64,000 bases of DNA from Phaeodactylum tricornutum CCAP 1055/1 (taxonomy: Eukaryota > Bacillariophyta > Bacillariophyceae > Surirellales > Neidiaceae): NCBI RefSeq assembly GCF_000150955.2, contig NC_011670.1:401817-465816 (forward strand), given 5' to 3'. Positions 1 through 10,676 of this stretch are shown piece after piece. Made by a program: the position numbers and the translations under genes. The notes below the pieces were generated by a model. That model was given only the letters and a program-made list of their open reading frames with translations. It ran no database searches and was not told the DNA's origin. Each line of letters begins with the position of its first letter. Within the stretch, counting starts at the first letter, position 1.

Positions 1-2969
1 AGATCAGCATACTAGAATATCTCAGCAACAGGCACCAGCTCAGTCTGTGGTGCATACACCTCAGAGCTCGTACGCCTCGGACCTGCTATCGCTATCGCCC
101 CTTCATCAAAGTCCCTCAGTAGCTAGCTTTGGCTCGCAAAAACAGCTTTTAGTCAACGTTGCGGCATGGCTTACTGTCAACGGAATGAAGAGCGAGAATA
201 TGCAGTTTCGAATGCTCTGCCACCAAAGTATAGACAACGTTTTCCGAAAACGGGCTTATCGCATTCTTACCACACACTACCGCGAGCTCACACAGATTGC
301 CTTTTCATCTCGAGTCAAAGAATTTGGAACATCGAAATCAATTGAGGCTGGTCATGTTGACATTAATGGGGACCTTGAACTTGGGGACAAGGTGCAGAAT
401 TTGTTCGCCGACGACACCAGTGCAATTCGAAGTGTCGTCGAGTCCGGAACTGGCGGCGCATCTTCCCTCGTGGGCATTGAAATGATTCAGAAGTGTCTCG
501 ATATTATATCTGAACGCCTCGATTTTACCGTTCCGAACAGCATCCCCACCCCAGTGCCCTTATCAGATACTCTACGGCACTCTATCATTCGTCGTCAGGA
601 TTTCATAATGAACGATTACGATAAAGCCGTTGTGGACAAAATTTTGATGGTGTTAGTCACATCCGAGGGCTTGAGCAAGAGGCGTGTTGGTGGGAAAGCG
701 TCGGAGGACACGGCAGACGAAGACCAAGATGCTAATTTACAAAAGGAGCAGGTATCCGAAGAGGAAGTCTTGAAAGAGCAGGTAAGCTTGAAGAGGTGCG
801 GGAAACTATGTTTTTCTCCACGCGTAAAACTAATTGTACGATATTGTGCAACAGGAAGAAGAAGAGGAGGAGGAAGAGGAAGAAGAAGAGGAAGAAGAGG
901 AGGAAGAAGTTGTCAAAGAATCAGCGAAAAAGAAAAAATACTCCCGGGATGGCGAGAGTCCTGTGGCTTGGCCTGTCCAGTCGCTTTCAGTAACATTGAA
1001 AGGTGTGGATCCAAACTACAAAAAAAATCGAACGGAAGCAACAGCAGACGGCGAAGAGAAGATCCAGTCTTGGCAAAAGGCATTTTATCCTGCTTCGCAG
1101 TTCACTGTGAAGAATTACCTTTTTTCAAAAGCAATTGGCCTAGAATTTCCTGACTATCTATTGGTATCCCGCAACTACTACGAGAAGCAATGGGCTTCAA
1201 AGACCCATCGACGACTGAAGAATGTCATTGTTACTATGGACTTTACTCCATCAAAGGCTGCGCTACAGGAAGTTGCAGCTGTGGGAAAGCCTTTTACAGT
1301 AGATCAAGAGAAGACTTTGAAGCGTGCGTTTCTTGGAGCCGATGGTGACAGTTCTGGAACGATTTCGGTTACGGAGTTGAAGGAGGTGCTGCGAGCGGTT
1401 GATGTTGATGTCGACGGTGAAGATGGGGACCGGTTCTTTGAGCAAATGCCAGATGTTCAGAACCGTGTTATTACGTTTGACGAGCTAAAACATTATCTTA
1501 CACAACGAATGTTCTACAGAGTCCAGGCTGGTCGCTATTACGTGATCATGTCTCTGTTCGAGGCGGAGTGCATGCGTGCAGTATTACACCAACAGTCGGC
1601 TTTGCCACTTATTCCTGGTAGGGATACAACCGTTGCGCTTCGAACAGAACGAACTCTCCTTGACTCAACGTACGGGTACGAACCAGCACAAAGTTTCCAG
1701 CACTCTACAGCCTACTCTTGTTTCCGCTTTATCGACAGTCAGGTCAACTATCAACCACGCGAAGTTACGCTTCTCCTTCGAGCATTGCAAAACAATGATT
1801 TGGAAAGGCGATACAACTACTTTGTGGAGCTTCGGAGCAATCGCCGCCGGAAGCATATCGATCCGGCGACCACAGCACTTTCCAAAGTTTTCATCACTGC
1901 TGACGAGCACCATCTTCTCAATTATAAGATTGCTGCTGGGCGTATCACCGCATTGCTGAAATCGAGAGGAATGTTTCCTAGAGATGCCTTCGGCGCCATT
2001 GACCGTGACCGCGATGGATTGCTTAGCGGCGAAGATCTTCGTCGTGGTATGGAATGGTTGGGTTTGAAGCTAGACTCCGCTCTCCTTTCTGGATTTATGA
2101 AAGAGCTCGATCACGATCAAGATGGGTTCATCAGCCTCGACGAGTTCAAGGGAGCGGTTGGGTTTGAAGATGACGGCAATCTACAAAGTTCACTGGCAAC
2201 TTTTAATGGTGGTTTGCCTTTACCTCCTATGCCATCTGATGACGACAGCAAACGAGATGTCAAGATCCCCCCGGCCGTTTTGGGCTCAATAAAAGTGAAG
2301 GTTAAGAAAGCATCAAAATTCAACCTGGTCTGGAACAGCCAAGGAAGCATGAGTCGCTATAAAACTAGCGTCTGGGAACCGCACGCCAGCAGCAGTTTGA
2401 AACAAAATAAGGTCTCGATTTCGCTTGGACACTTTGCTGGCCATGGTTATGATAATCCAAATCGAGACAGCAATGAGCGCCTGTTTTTGGAAGTCACCGA
2501 CACGTCTGGTAGTTGGGTAGGAGGTAGTAGCTGGCTTCCCCACGTCTTAGACAAGTACATGCCCTATCCTGCTCGATATCGTTTAGCCTGGAGCCTAACG
2601 CACGGAAGCAACCATTTCTATGCTTGGGAACCTGTTCCACCTGGGGACGATTTTGTAGCGCTGGGTTTCATCGGTTCCAAAGAAGACAAACAACCAGACG
2701 TCAAAGCGATGCGTTGCGTTCCCAAATCATGGTGTAAAGAGAGTACGTACGTTAACAAGGTTTGGGACGATAGTGGGTCGTCCGGGCGTGCTGGTAGCAT
2801 CTGGGTATTCAATTCCCTTTACTTGGTGGGTTTTGTGAGTGGAACCGATCCGCCTCGACGCCAACCCCATGACTTGGCCAGCCGTCGTTTCTTCATGAGT
2901 GAGTACACAAATATTCATTCAACTACAGTAGCTCCCGCTTCCGGTGGCTATAAACCTCCTTCGGGGTAA
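1..2969 (+). CDS. C-terminal part of a large EF-hand protein with a VPS62-like C-terminal domain
   Basis: The gene is cut by the window edge: the frame is open from base 2 with no start codon needed. Exon 1 runs to 781, a 73-nt GT-AG intron spans 782-854 (phase 0), and exon 2 runs 855-2969, so at least 964 residues are visible. Exon 2 opens with a run of about 15 glutamates encoded by a purine-only tract. Two EF-hand pairs follow: loops DGDSSGTISVTE (clear, with a degenerate partner), then DRDRDGLLSGED and DHDQDGFISLDE. The last 170 residues contain the Trp-x-Pro-Val-Pro-Pro-Gly...ALGF pattern typical of VPS62/DUF946-type domains, also seen at the end of VPS13-like proteins. Calcium binding is well supported. 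The whole-protein function is unknown, because the missing N-terminus probably holds the defining domains. It is convergent with the next gene, 101 nt away. Confidence 0.75.
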
Positions 2970-3070
2970 GATACATAAATTGAAATTTATATGATTTGTT
3001 CGACATATGAATGCATTACCCTCTTGCATCCATACATTTTGTATAATACCGATACTTCTATCGCAGGCAA

Positions 3071-4892
3071 TCAAGTAGCGTCCTCTGCACTATTGTCTTC
3101 CTCCTCGTCCATCGCAAATCTAGCGGTTCCCTCGACAATCATACTGAGTAAAGCGGCTCCGCGTCCATTGCTACGTCCATTGTCTTGCATTTGACTCAAC
3201 AGCTGTCCTGCCGCTAAACGACGGGCGCCTGGCTCCAGCCCATTCAGCATCGTAAGCAGACCACTGATAGAGCTTGCCTGGGAACTCCGCTCCACCATCA
3301 TGTCGGCATCCTGAACAGGAAGGTATGATCGCCCGTGTGGGTCCAAAGTGAATCCAAAATTCTTGTTTTTCAATGCAGGCGCCAAATCCAGTATACCTAA
3401 AAGTAAAGTGGCAATCGAAAACAAAACTGGAGTGAGAGATAAGGCGGACCAGAAAAGATGCATTACTGCAATTACGAAACGTACGCATGTCGACTGAAGA
3501 GCTGGCATGTCTCGGGCCAAAGCCCCCATGCACAACAATACAGGCCTGAGCTGGTAGAAACATCGATGTCAATGTAAAACGTCGTTGTGGCAAGCTTCCG
3601 GAAACAGCGGGACGAAAGAACGTATTCGTCATCAAATCAAAGGCCAATATACCGTTAGTCGACGGACGGCCAGATCCAAACGCAAGTAAAACCGTGTCGC
3701 GAGATATTCTGTGGGAGATGTGACAACGTCCCAACACTAGGATTTCTGATGGCCGGAGAGTATTGGCAATATCTTCATTCATAGCCGCCATATTGATACC
3801 AGCATCTCTATTTTCTGCACCGTCATCTTCATCCTCAGATTTTTCGTTATGGTTTCTATGCAGCAAACGCCAATCCCAGGGTAGCGATTCGATTAAGCCT
3901 CTCCGCCAGAAGGTGCTCATACGCAACTCCCACACTTCTGAATTGTCTCGACCGGAACGCAATAAATCGGATCCATTTCCACCACCGAATAGGACTAGCC
4001 GTGAACGGGCTTCATCGAGGATAACCGAATGACCGAACCGGGGAGACGGCGAAATCCCCGTTGTAATAGAATGACTGTCAATCCAGGTCCATGTTAACGT
4101 GTCCAAAAGTAAAGGATTCAAAATAGAACCTCGTGTTTGCATGCCGCCGCTTATGAACAAATACCGATTTGATAGCAAAGTTGCAGAATGATAGGCCCGC
4201 GCACAACTCAGTTGCCAGTTTTGAATTTGTTCTGGGAATAATGTCGCGCAAGAAGGCAGCACCGTTTTGATCTCCCAAGATCCGTTCAAGATTCCGTCCT
4301 CAGCGTTCCTTAGCAACGTCAGAATCGCAACGCGATCGGTCTCGTTGGCATATCCGCCGCTTAGGAAGCCACCAAATAATACAGCTCGATGCTCTTCCAG
4401 AGCAGTCAAAGATGAACCGTAGGAAAATCCTGGATGCCCCTCGGGTACAATACGCTCCCATTCGCCGTTCTTGAAATGTTGCAGATCTCGAACGTAGATG
4501 GCAGCGTCCTCGGTAAATCCGCCCGTCACCACAACTTTATCGCCCATGACACAACTGACGTGTCCTTCACGAGCGCTCGGTGCAGTTGGGTCTTTTGGAT
4601 GAGAACGGACCGCACTCCAGTGGACAGATGGTAAAGATTGGCAGTAGGCGGCTCGAAGAAACCGGCGTTTGGCACGTGCAGCCGGGGGCGATCGACTTTT
4701 ATCACCGGGAGTTTCCGACAGAAGCTGGCGCTCGGCGCCTTCACGTCGGGTTAGCAAATCCCAGAAGGATGGATTGAGACCGATACTGTATAAGGAACGA
4801 TGCGTGCTCAGTAAACTCAACACGTCGGGCGCGGATAAAAAAGTAGAGATATGCTCCCAGGCGACCTCCGGTAAGTCGACTGCTGAGGACAT
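3071..4892 (-). CDS. F-box/Kelch-repeat protein (putative SCF ubiquitin-ligase adaptor)
   Basis: Exons are 4892-3485 and 3396-3071, with an 88-nt intron (donor GTACGT, acceptor TTTTAG, phase 1), giving about 577 residues. The ATG at 4892 is preferred over an upstream in-frame TTG. Residues 1-50 form an F-box (DLPEVAWEHISTFLSAPDVL). At least four Kelch-type blades follow, recognisable by glycine pairs with nearby Trp or Tyr, such as VVVTGGFTEDA, AVLFGGFLSGG, LFISGGMQTRG, LVLFGGGNGS and VVHGGFG. F-box proteins of this layout recruit substrates to SCF E3 ligases; the substrate cannot be told. The spliced join gives a continuous last blade. The acidic tail (DEEEDNSAEDAT) follows a short helical segment. 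Confidence is high for the domains and moderate for the exact intron. Confidence 0.82.
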
Positions 4893-5529
4893 GCCGACGG
4901 CAAACGTTCGCTTTAGCAAAGCAGCAGCGTGTGGACGTCTGCTTCGTACTTTGTTAAAGATAACTGTAGCAGAGGCTATTGGAGACGCTTGGGTTCACTG
5001 ACTTTGAAGCAAATGTGATTTAAACCAAATTCTTGATGTGTTCTATGATTCTCTCGTTCACAGTCACTACCGTGGGAAAACTTCCACAAATCCAGTCAGA
5101 CCGATCGATGCCAAGAAAAAGCTTTTGCGCGACCAGTAAGATACACGAGACAGGCGACGTGACATCGGAATTGTCCGAAAGGAATCGATTGCAATTCATT
5201 TTTGAAAAACGAAAGAGAAGAGCACACACAACCCCTACCCTCTCGATAAAAACCGATTCATTCTGCAAACAGAGATAACTGCTAGGCCTCACCTTTTTTC
5301 TTGTCGTGACCAAAGTATGACATTTCCTCTCTTGCTTACCAGCCGAGGCTGTGCTTCAATGCACCGAAAGTACGGAAAAAGCCGGTGCTCTTCAGCATAA
5401 GTTGCCTGTTGATAGATGGGGTCTAGAGTTGCGCGTAACCAAAATCGGAAGGATTGCAAGAAGAGGAGGAAGCAGAGGTTAACAACTAACAGTAAGCAAC
5501 GTACAAAAGTATCACGAGGATTCAGGAGA
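4893..5529 (+). other. Intergenic spacer, possible lost or unassigned 3' exon of the glycosylase-like gene
   Basis: No independent gene is supported. On the minus strand 5' of the F-box gene there is a short open stretch near 5351-5410 that would read ...GALKHSLGW and then meet a GTAAGC that could be a stop or a splice donor. A 97-codon open stretch lies at 5020-5313 (minus). Either could be a remnant or an extra 3' exon of the glycosylase gene, but no good donor was found to join them. A TTCACAGTCA decamer lies at 5057-5066. Confidence 0.35.
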
Positions 5530-6567
5530 CTATTTGAAACTTTGCTGCTCTAAATGATGGCGATGGATGGATCGAGTATTGACAACGGCCAACAAATCCG
5601 CAAACACCGGTCCAATCCCCGTCAAAGTGAGCAGGTGATCTTTCCTTTCCGGGACCTCCCCATCGAATTGCGATACGATTTCCCGCGCTGCCTTGACAAT
5701 GTGTTTTGCCTTGGTTGAGTAGTACTGAAGACAGGAGAGAGCATCCACAAAATCTTCAGGCTCGGACCGCGCTATGGTTGCGACGGTCAATACTGCTCCC
5801 AGCCGTTCACGCAATTGAGTCATGGCCTTGCGTGTCGTGCCTTCCTGACAGCGAGCGTGCAGACGGGCAGCAATGAACACCTCGAAACGTCGATCCTCTA
5901 AAGAGGCCTCACTAGTGGCCATGGAATGCCACTTCTGAACAATTTCGCTGCGTTGGCTGGGAGAAACGAAGTTCATCGGAATCCAGTCTTTCTTGCAACT
6001 TACTTTCGGAGGTTTAGGGACTTTGATGGCGAAAGATTTCGCGCCGACTGCCCCAAAGGAATTGAGCGTAGAGACTAGTTTGGGGCGGCTCTCGTTCGTG
6101 GCACCGGCAAAGGCGAACTTGGCAAATACGTTCATTTTTGTAGAGGAATCTCTTGGCTCACTGGGACCTATGACACTATCTGTGGCCTTATCTGGCCTTT
6201 CGTACTCCTCGACAGAATCCGCTAACGCAACGCAAGCCCGTTCCGTCAGACAATTTTCTTCTCTTTTCCCAATCTCCCCATCCGTGTTCTCGCGCGCGAA
6301 GCTTTTCAGCAACGGCTCTTCCCGTCCCGAAAAATTGTCGACTCCAATTTCGTCGTATTCGGTTATCGGCAAAGATTTTCTTCGCTTCAGGCTGCTATCG
6401 ATAGCTAGTGCGTCATATTCCCGTGCGGGTGACGGCACTCCCTGTTCCGAGCTGCTGTCGATGACACTTGCCTCGTACTCACAGTCAGGTACCGGCGACG
6501 GGCTACGTGGTGACAACGGCCGCTTGCGCGAAAAGAAGCGGCTCGCACTCCTACGGGAATCCGCCAT
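5530..6567 (-). CDS. HhH-GPD (endonuclease III-like) DNA glycosylase-like protein, C-terminally short
   Basis: A 345-residue single-exon frame starts at ATG 6567. The first 170 residues are low complexity and contain three imperfect copies of an acidic 20-residue unit built on EYxxxxIDSS. From about residue 200 the protein resembles the HhH-GPD fold: helices followed by a helix-hairpin-helix, LTLTGIGPVFADLL, which matches LPGVGRKTANVVL of endonuclease III. Members excise oxidised or mismatched bases in nuclear or organellar DNA. The conserved V-D-T-H-V-x-R segment with the catalytic Asp should come right after the hairpin. Here the frame gives NTRSIHRHHLEQQSFK and stops. Either a 3' exon is missed or the enzyme is inactive. 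The call rests on fold pattern only. Confidence 0.6.
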   Translation of the reverse strand: MADSRRSASRFFSRKRPLSPRSPSPVPDCEYEASVIDSSSEQGVPSPAREYDALAIDSSLKRRKSLPITEYDEIGVDNFSGREEPLLKSFARENTDGEIGKREENCLTERACVALADSVEEYERPDKATDSVIGPSEPRDSSTKMNVFAKFAFAGATNESRPKLVSTLNSFGAVGAKSFAIKVPKPPKVSCKKDWIPMNFVSPSQRSEIVQKWHSMATSEASLEDRRFEVFIAARLHARCQEGTTRKAMTQLRERLGAVLTVATIARSEPEDFVDALSCLQYYSTKAKHIVKAAREIVSQFDGEVPERKDHLLTLTGIGPVFADLLAVVNTRSIHRHHLEQQSFK

Positions 6568-7056
6568 GAACGAAGAAATAAGGAGCGTTTAGATACACAC
6601 CGCGTTTGTTTGCCTGTTGGCCGTCAAGTCCTGAAGATAACAGTCGAATGAAGAGTACTACTCTAGATGATTTTTTGGGCCTGAAGTGTTTGAAAAGGAC
6701 ATCCTTCTAATAAGCGGAACGACTGATTGTCTGACTGACAAGTAAATCACAAGATGACACAACTGTAATCTGATTTGTAGATACGTGATTCGCCAACGAA
6801 TATCCGAGTTAAAACCTTCACTGGTGCTCTGTGATTTGGAGGGCAATCTGCCGTAGATTTCCGCTTGTTTCTACTACCTCTTGCTAGTTTACGGCGACTG
6901 ACTGTAATAGATGTGATGTGTCGTTGCGGTTGACCCGAATAGTCCGATTTTCGCACTTGGAGCAATTCCGTCTGTTCTCTCTTTTCCATAGACACACAAT
7001 CGCTTGTTTTCAAACGCACACAACCTGGTGACCGAATAACAAACAGTAATTGCAGC
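6568..7056. promoter_or_regulatory. Divergent intergenic region between glycosylase-like and CWC25 genes
   Basis: This 489-bp spacer separates two divergent starts and should hold both promoters. A CTGACTGTAA element near 6897-6906 is a variant of the decamer that recurs in 5' flanks elsewhere in the window. No gene, RNA or clear TATA box was identified. Confidence 0.45.
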
Positions 7057-8568
7057 ATGGTTCAAGGCTTGGCATTTCTCAGCAAAAAGTCTTGGCATGT
7101 GAAGAATTTGGCGAATCAGGAAAAAGTGTGGGTTGCCGAGCAGCAGCAACAGGCGGAGGCGGCCAAGACGCAAGAACTGGCCAAGCAAATTCAGCACGAA
7201 CGCGAACGGGAAGAGCTGGAAGCGCTTACTGGTAAGAAAACAACCCTCGATCGTGGAATCGACTGGATGTACCAGGGGCAAAACGCACAGTCCGAAATTG
7301 CAGAACAAGACGCCATCAAAAAGTCGGAAGAGTACTTGCTGGGAAAAGAGTACGTTCCGGAAGGAGCAATCAAGGGCGACCTGGACGATGGCCAAGCCAT
7401 GGAGGGAGTCAATGCAGTCCTAGCAGCAGCAACGGTAGCCGACACAGCCGGACAATCCTCGACAGCCTACTCAGAGCAAACGGTTGCGGAACGCAACGAA
7501 GCCTTTCGGGTCCGACACGAGGATCCCATGTTTGCCGTCTCGACACTCGCGTATCAGAAAACGCAACAGCACGAGCGCAATAAGGAACTCTACGAAAAGG
7601 TGGTTGGCGGAGTTGCTGTGGACGAGAAACGTCGTTCCAAGAAAGAAAAGAAGCGGAAACGAGACCGGGAAGAAAGTCCGGGACGGAGGTCTTCACGGAA
7701 GCATCACCGCCGTGATCGGAAAGCCCACGCAGACAACGAGCACTACGATCGTCGCCGAAGAAATGACAGTAAGGAAAAGGACCACCACCGTAGACACGAT
7801 CGTCGAGACGGCCGTGAGCATAGCCAAAGCCACGAACCTCGGCACCCAAGAATTCACCGCAGCCAGAGGCCAAGTCCAAAGCACCATGAACGTCGGGACC
7901 ACGGCGGTGACTACTCACACCACCGTTGCCAATATGATCGCAGTAGTAGCGTAGATTCCCGTAATCGAAGTTTATCGAGGGAACGGCGAGGGCATGGAAG
8001 AAACTATCGAACCCCGGAATATGACTACTCGAAGAGCCAACTGAATCACCAGGAAGTGAGAAGTGATCGCCTCAACAACGACAAGGCTCGCGACGATTGC
8101 GAGCCTTGTCCAACGCAATATGCTACCGTTAGCACGCAAACGAGAGCAGTTCTTCAGAAGCAGAAAGGATTTGGCTTACAAAATGCACCTGGAAGATCAA
8201 AGTCTAGTATCATGGTCCACCCCCAGCAGTTGGGCCCCAACCAAGAGCTGCTTCGACGGAAGCGGCAAGAACAGCAAGAAGAGCACCGTCGTGTTAAGGA
8301 GCTGAAGTCCAATCGTCGGCTTCTGACAAGTGAAGAGAAGACCAAGGCGTTAAGGGACATGGAAACGGCTGCTCATCGACAAGAAGCCACTCGGACGAGT
8401 CTATCGAAGCACAGGGAAAAGGAGGACCCACCCCGGCTTCGAAATGCAGCGTTTCTGGAGAAGTTGTCGCAGCAAGCAAATGGAATGCACGGGGAAGGTG
8501 TCAACTTGGCCGACCGCGTTTCACGGAATCGCAACACAAACCAGAAACTGCACGACAAGTTTCTGTAG
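7057..8568 (+). CDS. CWC25: Pre-mRNA splicing factor CWC25 homologue
   Basis: A single-exon frame of 503 residues starts at an ATG with no in-frame alternative upstream. The N-terminus (FLSKKSWHVKNLANQEKVW) is the CIR_N signature. DRGIDWMYQG and SEEYLLGKEY are hallmarks of CWC25, a factor that joins the spliceosome for the first transesterification step. The middle (about residues 185-330) is rich in Arg, His, Asp and Ser, an RS-like nuclear low-complexity region. The tail has Arg/Glu-rich helices with repeated K-x-L-R-D-M patterns, as in other CWC25 proteins. Fungal members are shorter; algal and animal members are similarly long. It is a nuclear protein and one of two spliceosome genes in the window, with the PPIL1-type cyclophilin near 43 kb. 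Confidence 0.88.
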   Translation: MVQGLAFLSKKSWHVKNLANQEKVWVAEQQQQAEAAKTQELAKQIQHEREREELEALTGKKTTLDRGIDWMYQGQNAQSEIAEQDAIKKSEEYLLGKEYVPEGAIKGDLDDGQAMEGVNAVLAAATVADTAGQSSTAYSEQTVAERNEAFRVRHEDPMFAVSTLAYQKTQQHERNKELYEKVVGGVAVDEKRRSKKEKKRKRDREESPGRRSSRKHHRRDRKAHADNEHYDRRRRNDSKEKDHHRRHDRRDGREHSQSHEPRHPRIHRSQRPSPKHHERRDHGGDYSHHRCQYDRSSSVDSRNRSLSRERRGHGRNYRTPEYDYSKSQLNHQEVRSDRLNNDKARDDCEPCPTQYATVSTQTRAVLQKQKGFGLQNAPGRSKSSIMVHPQQLGPNQELLRRKRQEQQEEHRRVKELKSNRRLLTSEEKTKALRDMETAAHRQEATRTSLSKHREKEDPPRLRNAAFLEKLSQQANGMHGEGVNLADRVSRNRNTNQKLHDKFL

Positions 8569-9382
8569 TTTCTCGATTCAGAGTATCCATTCTGAAGAAA
8601 TTGGTAAGGGTGTAACATGTTACCTTAAAACTTCTTGCCTAAAGGAGGCGCGAAAGAAATTCCTGGTTTGTATTGACAAGAATAATCGAAAACGCCATGC
8701 TCTCTATGTATGGCTGTTCGATCGAATTGCTAATCACTAGCTAGGATCGAGTAATATAAATGCCGTACCTATTGCGCGCTAAGGGGAGGTTAACGGAAAC
8801 CCTCTTCTTCTCATAGGTATAACCACAGTCACTGAGATCCGACTGCCTCAAATGTATGTATACTAAAGCTAACAGTACGTTCAAGAACACTAAGACGGCA
8901 CATTTTGCTGATCGGCCGATCGTTTAGCCACAGGTGATTGCATTGGTGGACAGAATAGAAGAGCTTTTCTGGAGTTGCTTGTTTTCTCAGCACCCTCTAG
9001 AACCAATCATTTTGAGGTGTAGATATCTATAGCCCAAACGGTTTAATAACTAGACGGAAACGAAAGACCTTAATTCATAGGGAGATCCGTCCTATAGGAA
9101 TATTCTCGAAATCCATTTATGGAGACAAGTCAAATTGCCTCTAAACGGAGTTGCTTCCCGAAAATGAGCGAAGCGTAGCAGCTTGAAGACCCGAAATAGC
9201 GACACAATTACTATGTACCTCCTCCCAAAGTTTGGGATTGGGACTGCTGGATCGGAACACACTCTACTTCTCTATGCAGCAACGAATGCGAACCAAGTGA
9301 CCAAAATCGCTATCCATAGTTGCTCATTGAAAAGACGAAACAGCCAACAAGTTTTCAACTGCAAGCGTGTACTGCAACTTTG
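8569..9382 (+). other. Intergenic, no gene seen
   Basis: This 814-bp spacer holds the 3' flank of CWC25 and the 5' flank of the HMG-box gene. A CTAGCTAG octamer lies at 8737-8744. The HMG reading frame is open upstream of its first ATG only by way of a TTG at 9320. No other feature stands out. Confidence 0.5.
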
Positions 9383-10414
9383 ATGTTTCCGATCAATCCA
9401 AATGGCGACGCCACGAAGAAAGGGAAACCTCGGGGTAGGAAAAAGAAGCCACGCAAGTGGACTAAACCTGATGGAATGCCCAAGCGTCCACTATCAGCAT
9501 ATAACCTATTCTTCAGGCACGAACGCAGGAAACTACTGGACGCTTCCTCACCAAGCATTGAAGACAACGAAGAAACCAACGCGATTGTAGCCGAAAGCAA
9601 GATTGGATTTGCTGTCTTAGCTCGAACGATTGCATCAAAGTGGCGAGATCTTGAAGAAAACGAAAAGATCCCTTATGTCCAACAAGCTGAAATAGAGCAG
9701 GAACGCTACAAAAGAGAGGTCGAGGAATGGCAACGTCTCGGTTTGGACCCGAGACAGAAAAATCCGGAAGCCTCAAACGCTTGCAATGCTGAATTGTTTA
9801 TAGACAACCAGCACAATCTCGACAGTTATAGAAAGCCAAATGCTTCGTTCTCCGTCCAGCGGCACACTTCTTCCCACAAGGCAAACATTTCTCCGTTCAA
9901 TGTTCCACAGTCTAGTCGGACCTCCAATTCCAGCACCTTTTCTTTGCAAGACCTCGTTCAATCTTCCGCGACTCCCGAATTTTGGGAAAAAGAGGGAAGA
10001 GCTGATCTACCGAGCTCGCAAAACAAATTCGCTACATCTGTTGAGAGCGCTCTTCATCAACATCAACCTTATCAATTTCGCCAGCTACATCAAGAAAAAG
10101 ATTTCTTTGAAACAGTTGAATCTAGTAGTTATGATCAAGCGTATGCACCTCTACAACCTTTTGCGGCGTCCATCAACAAGTCGCCGAAAACTCAAAAAGT
10201 AAAGGATACAGCACGAGGAGACAACTTGGCTGAAGGGACGGAAGCATTCTGGTCAGAGGCGACCAAGAATTTTGCCTTGCCATCCCAGGTCGAAGATCAG
10301 AAACTCCCGGCAAATGACGAATATCAAACGACACATGCAACGCAAGCATCTCTCCAGCAACTGCAAGAAAAGTTGAGCAGCGAAGAAATATCCTTTCTGA
10401 AGAAGTTGGGTTGA
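9383..10414 (+). CDS. HMG-box DNA-binding protein
   Basis: The protein has 343 residues from the first ATG at 9383; the frame also opens from a TTG at 9320, which is unlikely as a start. A strongly basic stretch (KKGKPRGRKKKPRKW), an AT-hook-like and nuclear-localisation type segment, precedes the HMG box at about residues 32-118. The box opens with PKRPLSAYNLFFRHERR and ends in helix 3 (EIEQERYKREVEEW). Helices 1 and 2 are separated by an insertion of about 15 acidic residues relative to canonical HMGB boxes. The rest is Gln/Ser-rich and lacks recognisable domains. The likely role is a chromatin or transcription factor in the nucleus. Targets are unknown. Confidence 0.85.
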   Translation: MFPINPNGDATKKGKPRGRKKKPRKWTKPDGMPKRPLSAYNLFFRHERRKLLDASSPSIEDNEETNAIVAESKIGFAVLARTIASKWRDLEENEKIPYVQQAEIEQERYKREVEEWQRLGLDPRQKNPEASNACNAELFIDNQHNLDSYRKPNASFSVQRHTSSHKANISPFNVPQSSRTSNSSTFSLQDLVQSSATPEFWEKEGRADLPSSQNKFATSVESALHQHQPYQFRQLHQEKDFFETVESSSYDQAYAPLQPFAASINKSPKTQKVKDTARGDNLAEGTEAFWSEATKNFALPSQVEDQKLPANDEYQTTHATQASLQQLQEKLSSEEISFLKKLG

Positions 10415-10676
10415 TGCTAATTCATAATTTTTATGTTAGCTAGCTAGAGGAAGTCAACTTGTCGGGAGAATCCAGAGATACGGTGAGCTGCCCTTCCACC
10501 AATAATCTTCTGGGTATGTTGGCAATACCGAAGCTGCATCTTGCAAAAATCTCTGCTTAGGCTACATATCAAAATATCTATTAACTTTGCTGTTGTCCCA
10601 CTATGTGATTTTTGCATCGTACTGCACAACACCTAAACATTGCAAAACGAGAAATAACCGAAATTGATTTCATGGT
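10415..10676 (+). other. Short convergent 3' spacer with CTAGCTAG
   Basis: The 3' ends of the HMG-box and FG-GAP genes face each other here. A CTAGCTAG octamer occurs at 10440-10447, about 25 nt after the HMG-box stop codon. No gene is seen. Confidence 0.4.

Noticed and set aside
2966-3194. Extension of the EF-hand/VPS62-like gene through a GTAAG at its stop codon into an exon ending near 3194
   Set aside because: The extra exon would be the exact antisense of the coding C-terminus of the F-box/Kelch gene and adds no conserved sequence.
7133-8618. Long frames in other phases over CWC25 on both strands
   Set aside because: They are shadows caused by the RS/Glu-rich codon composition of CWC25.
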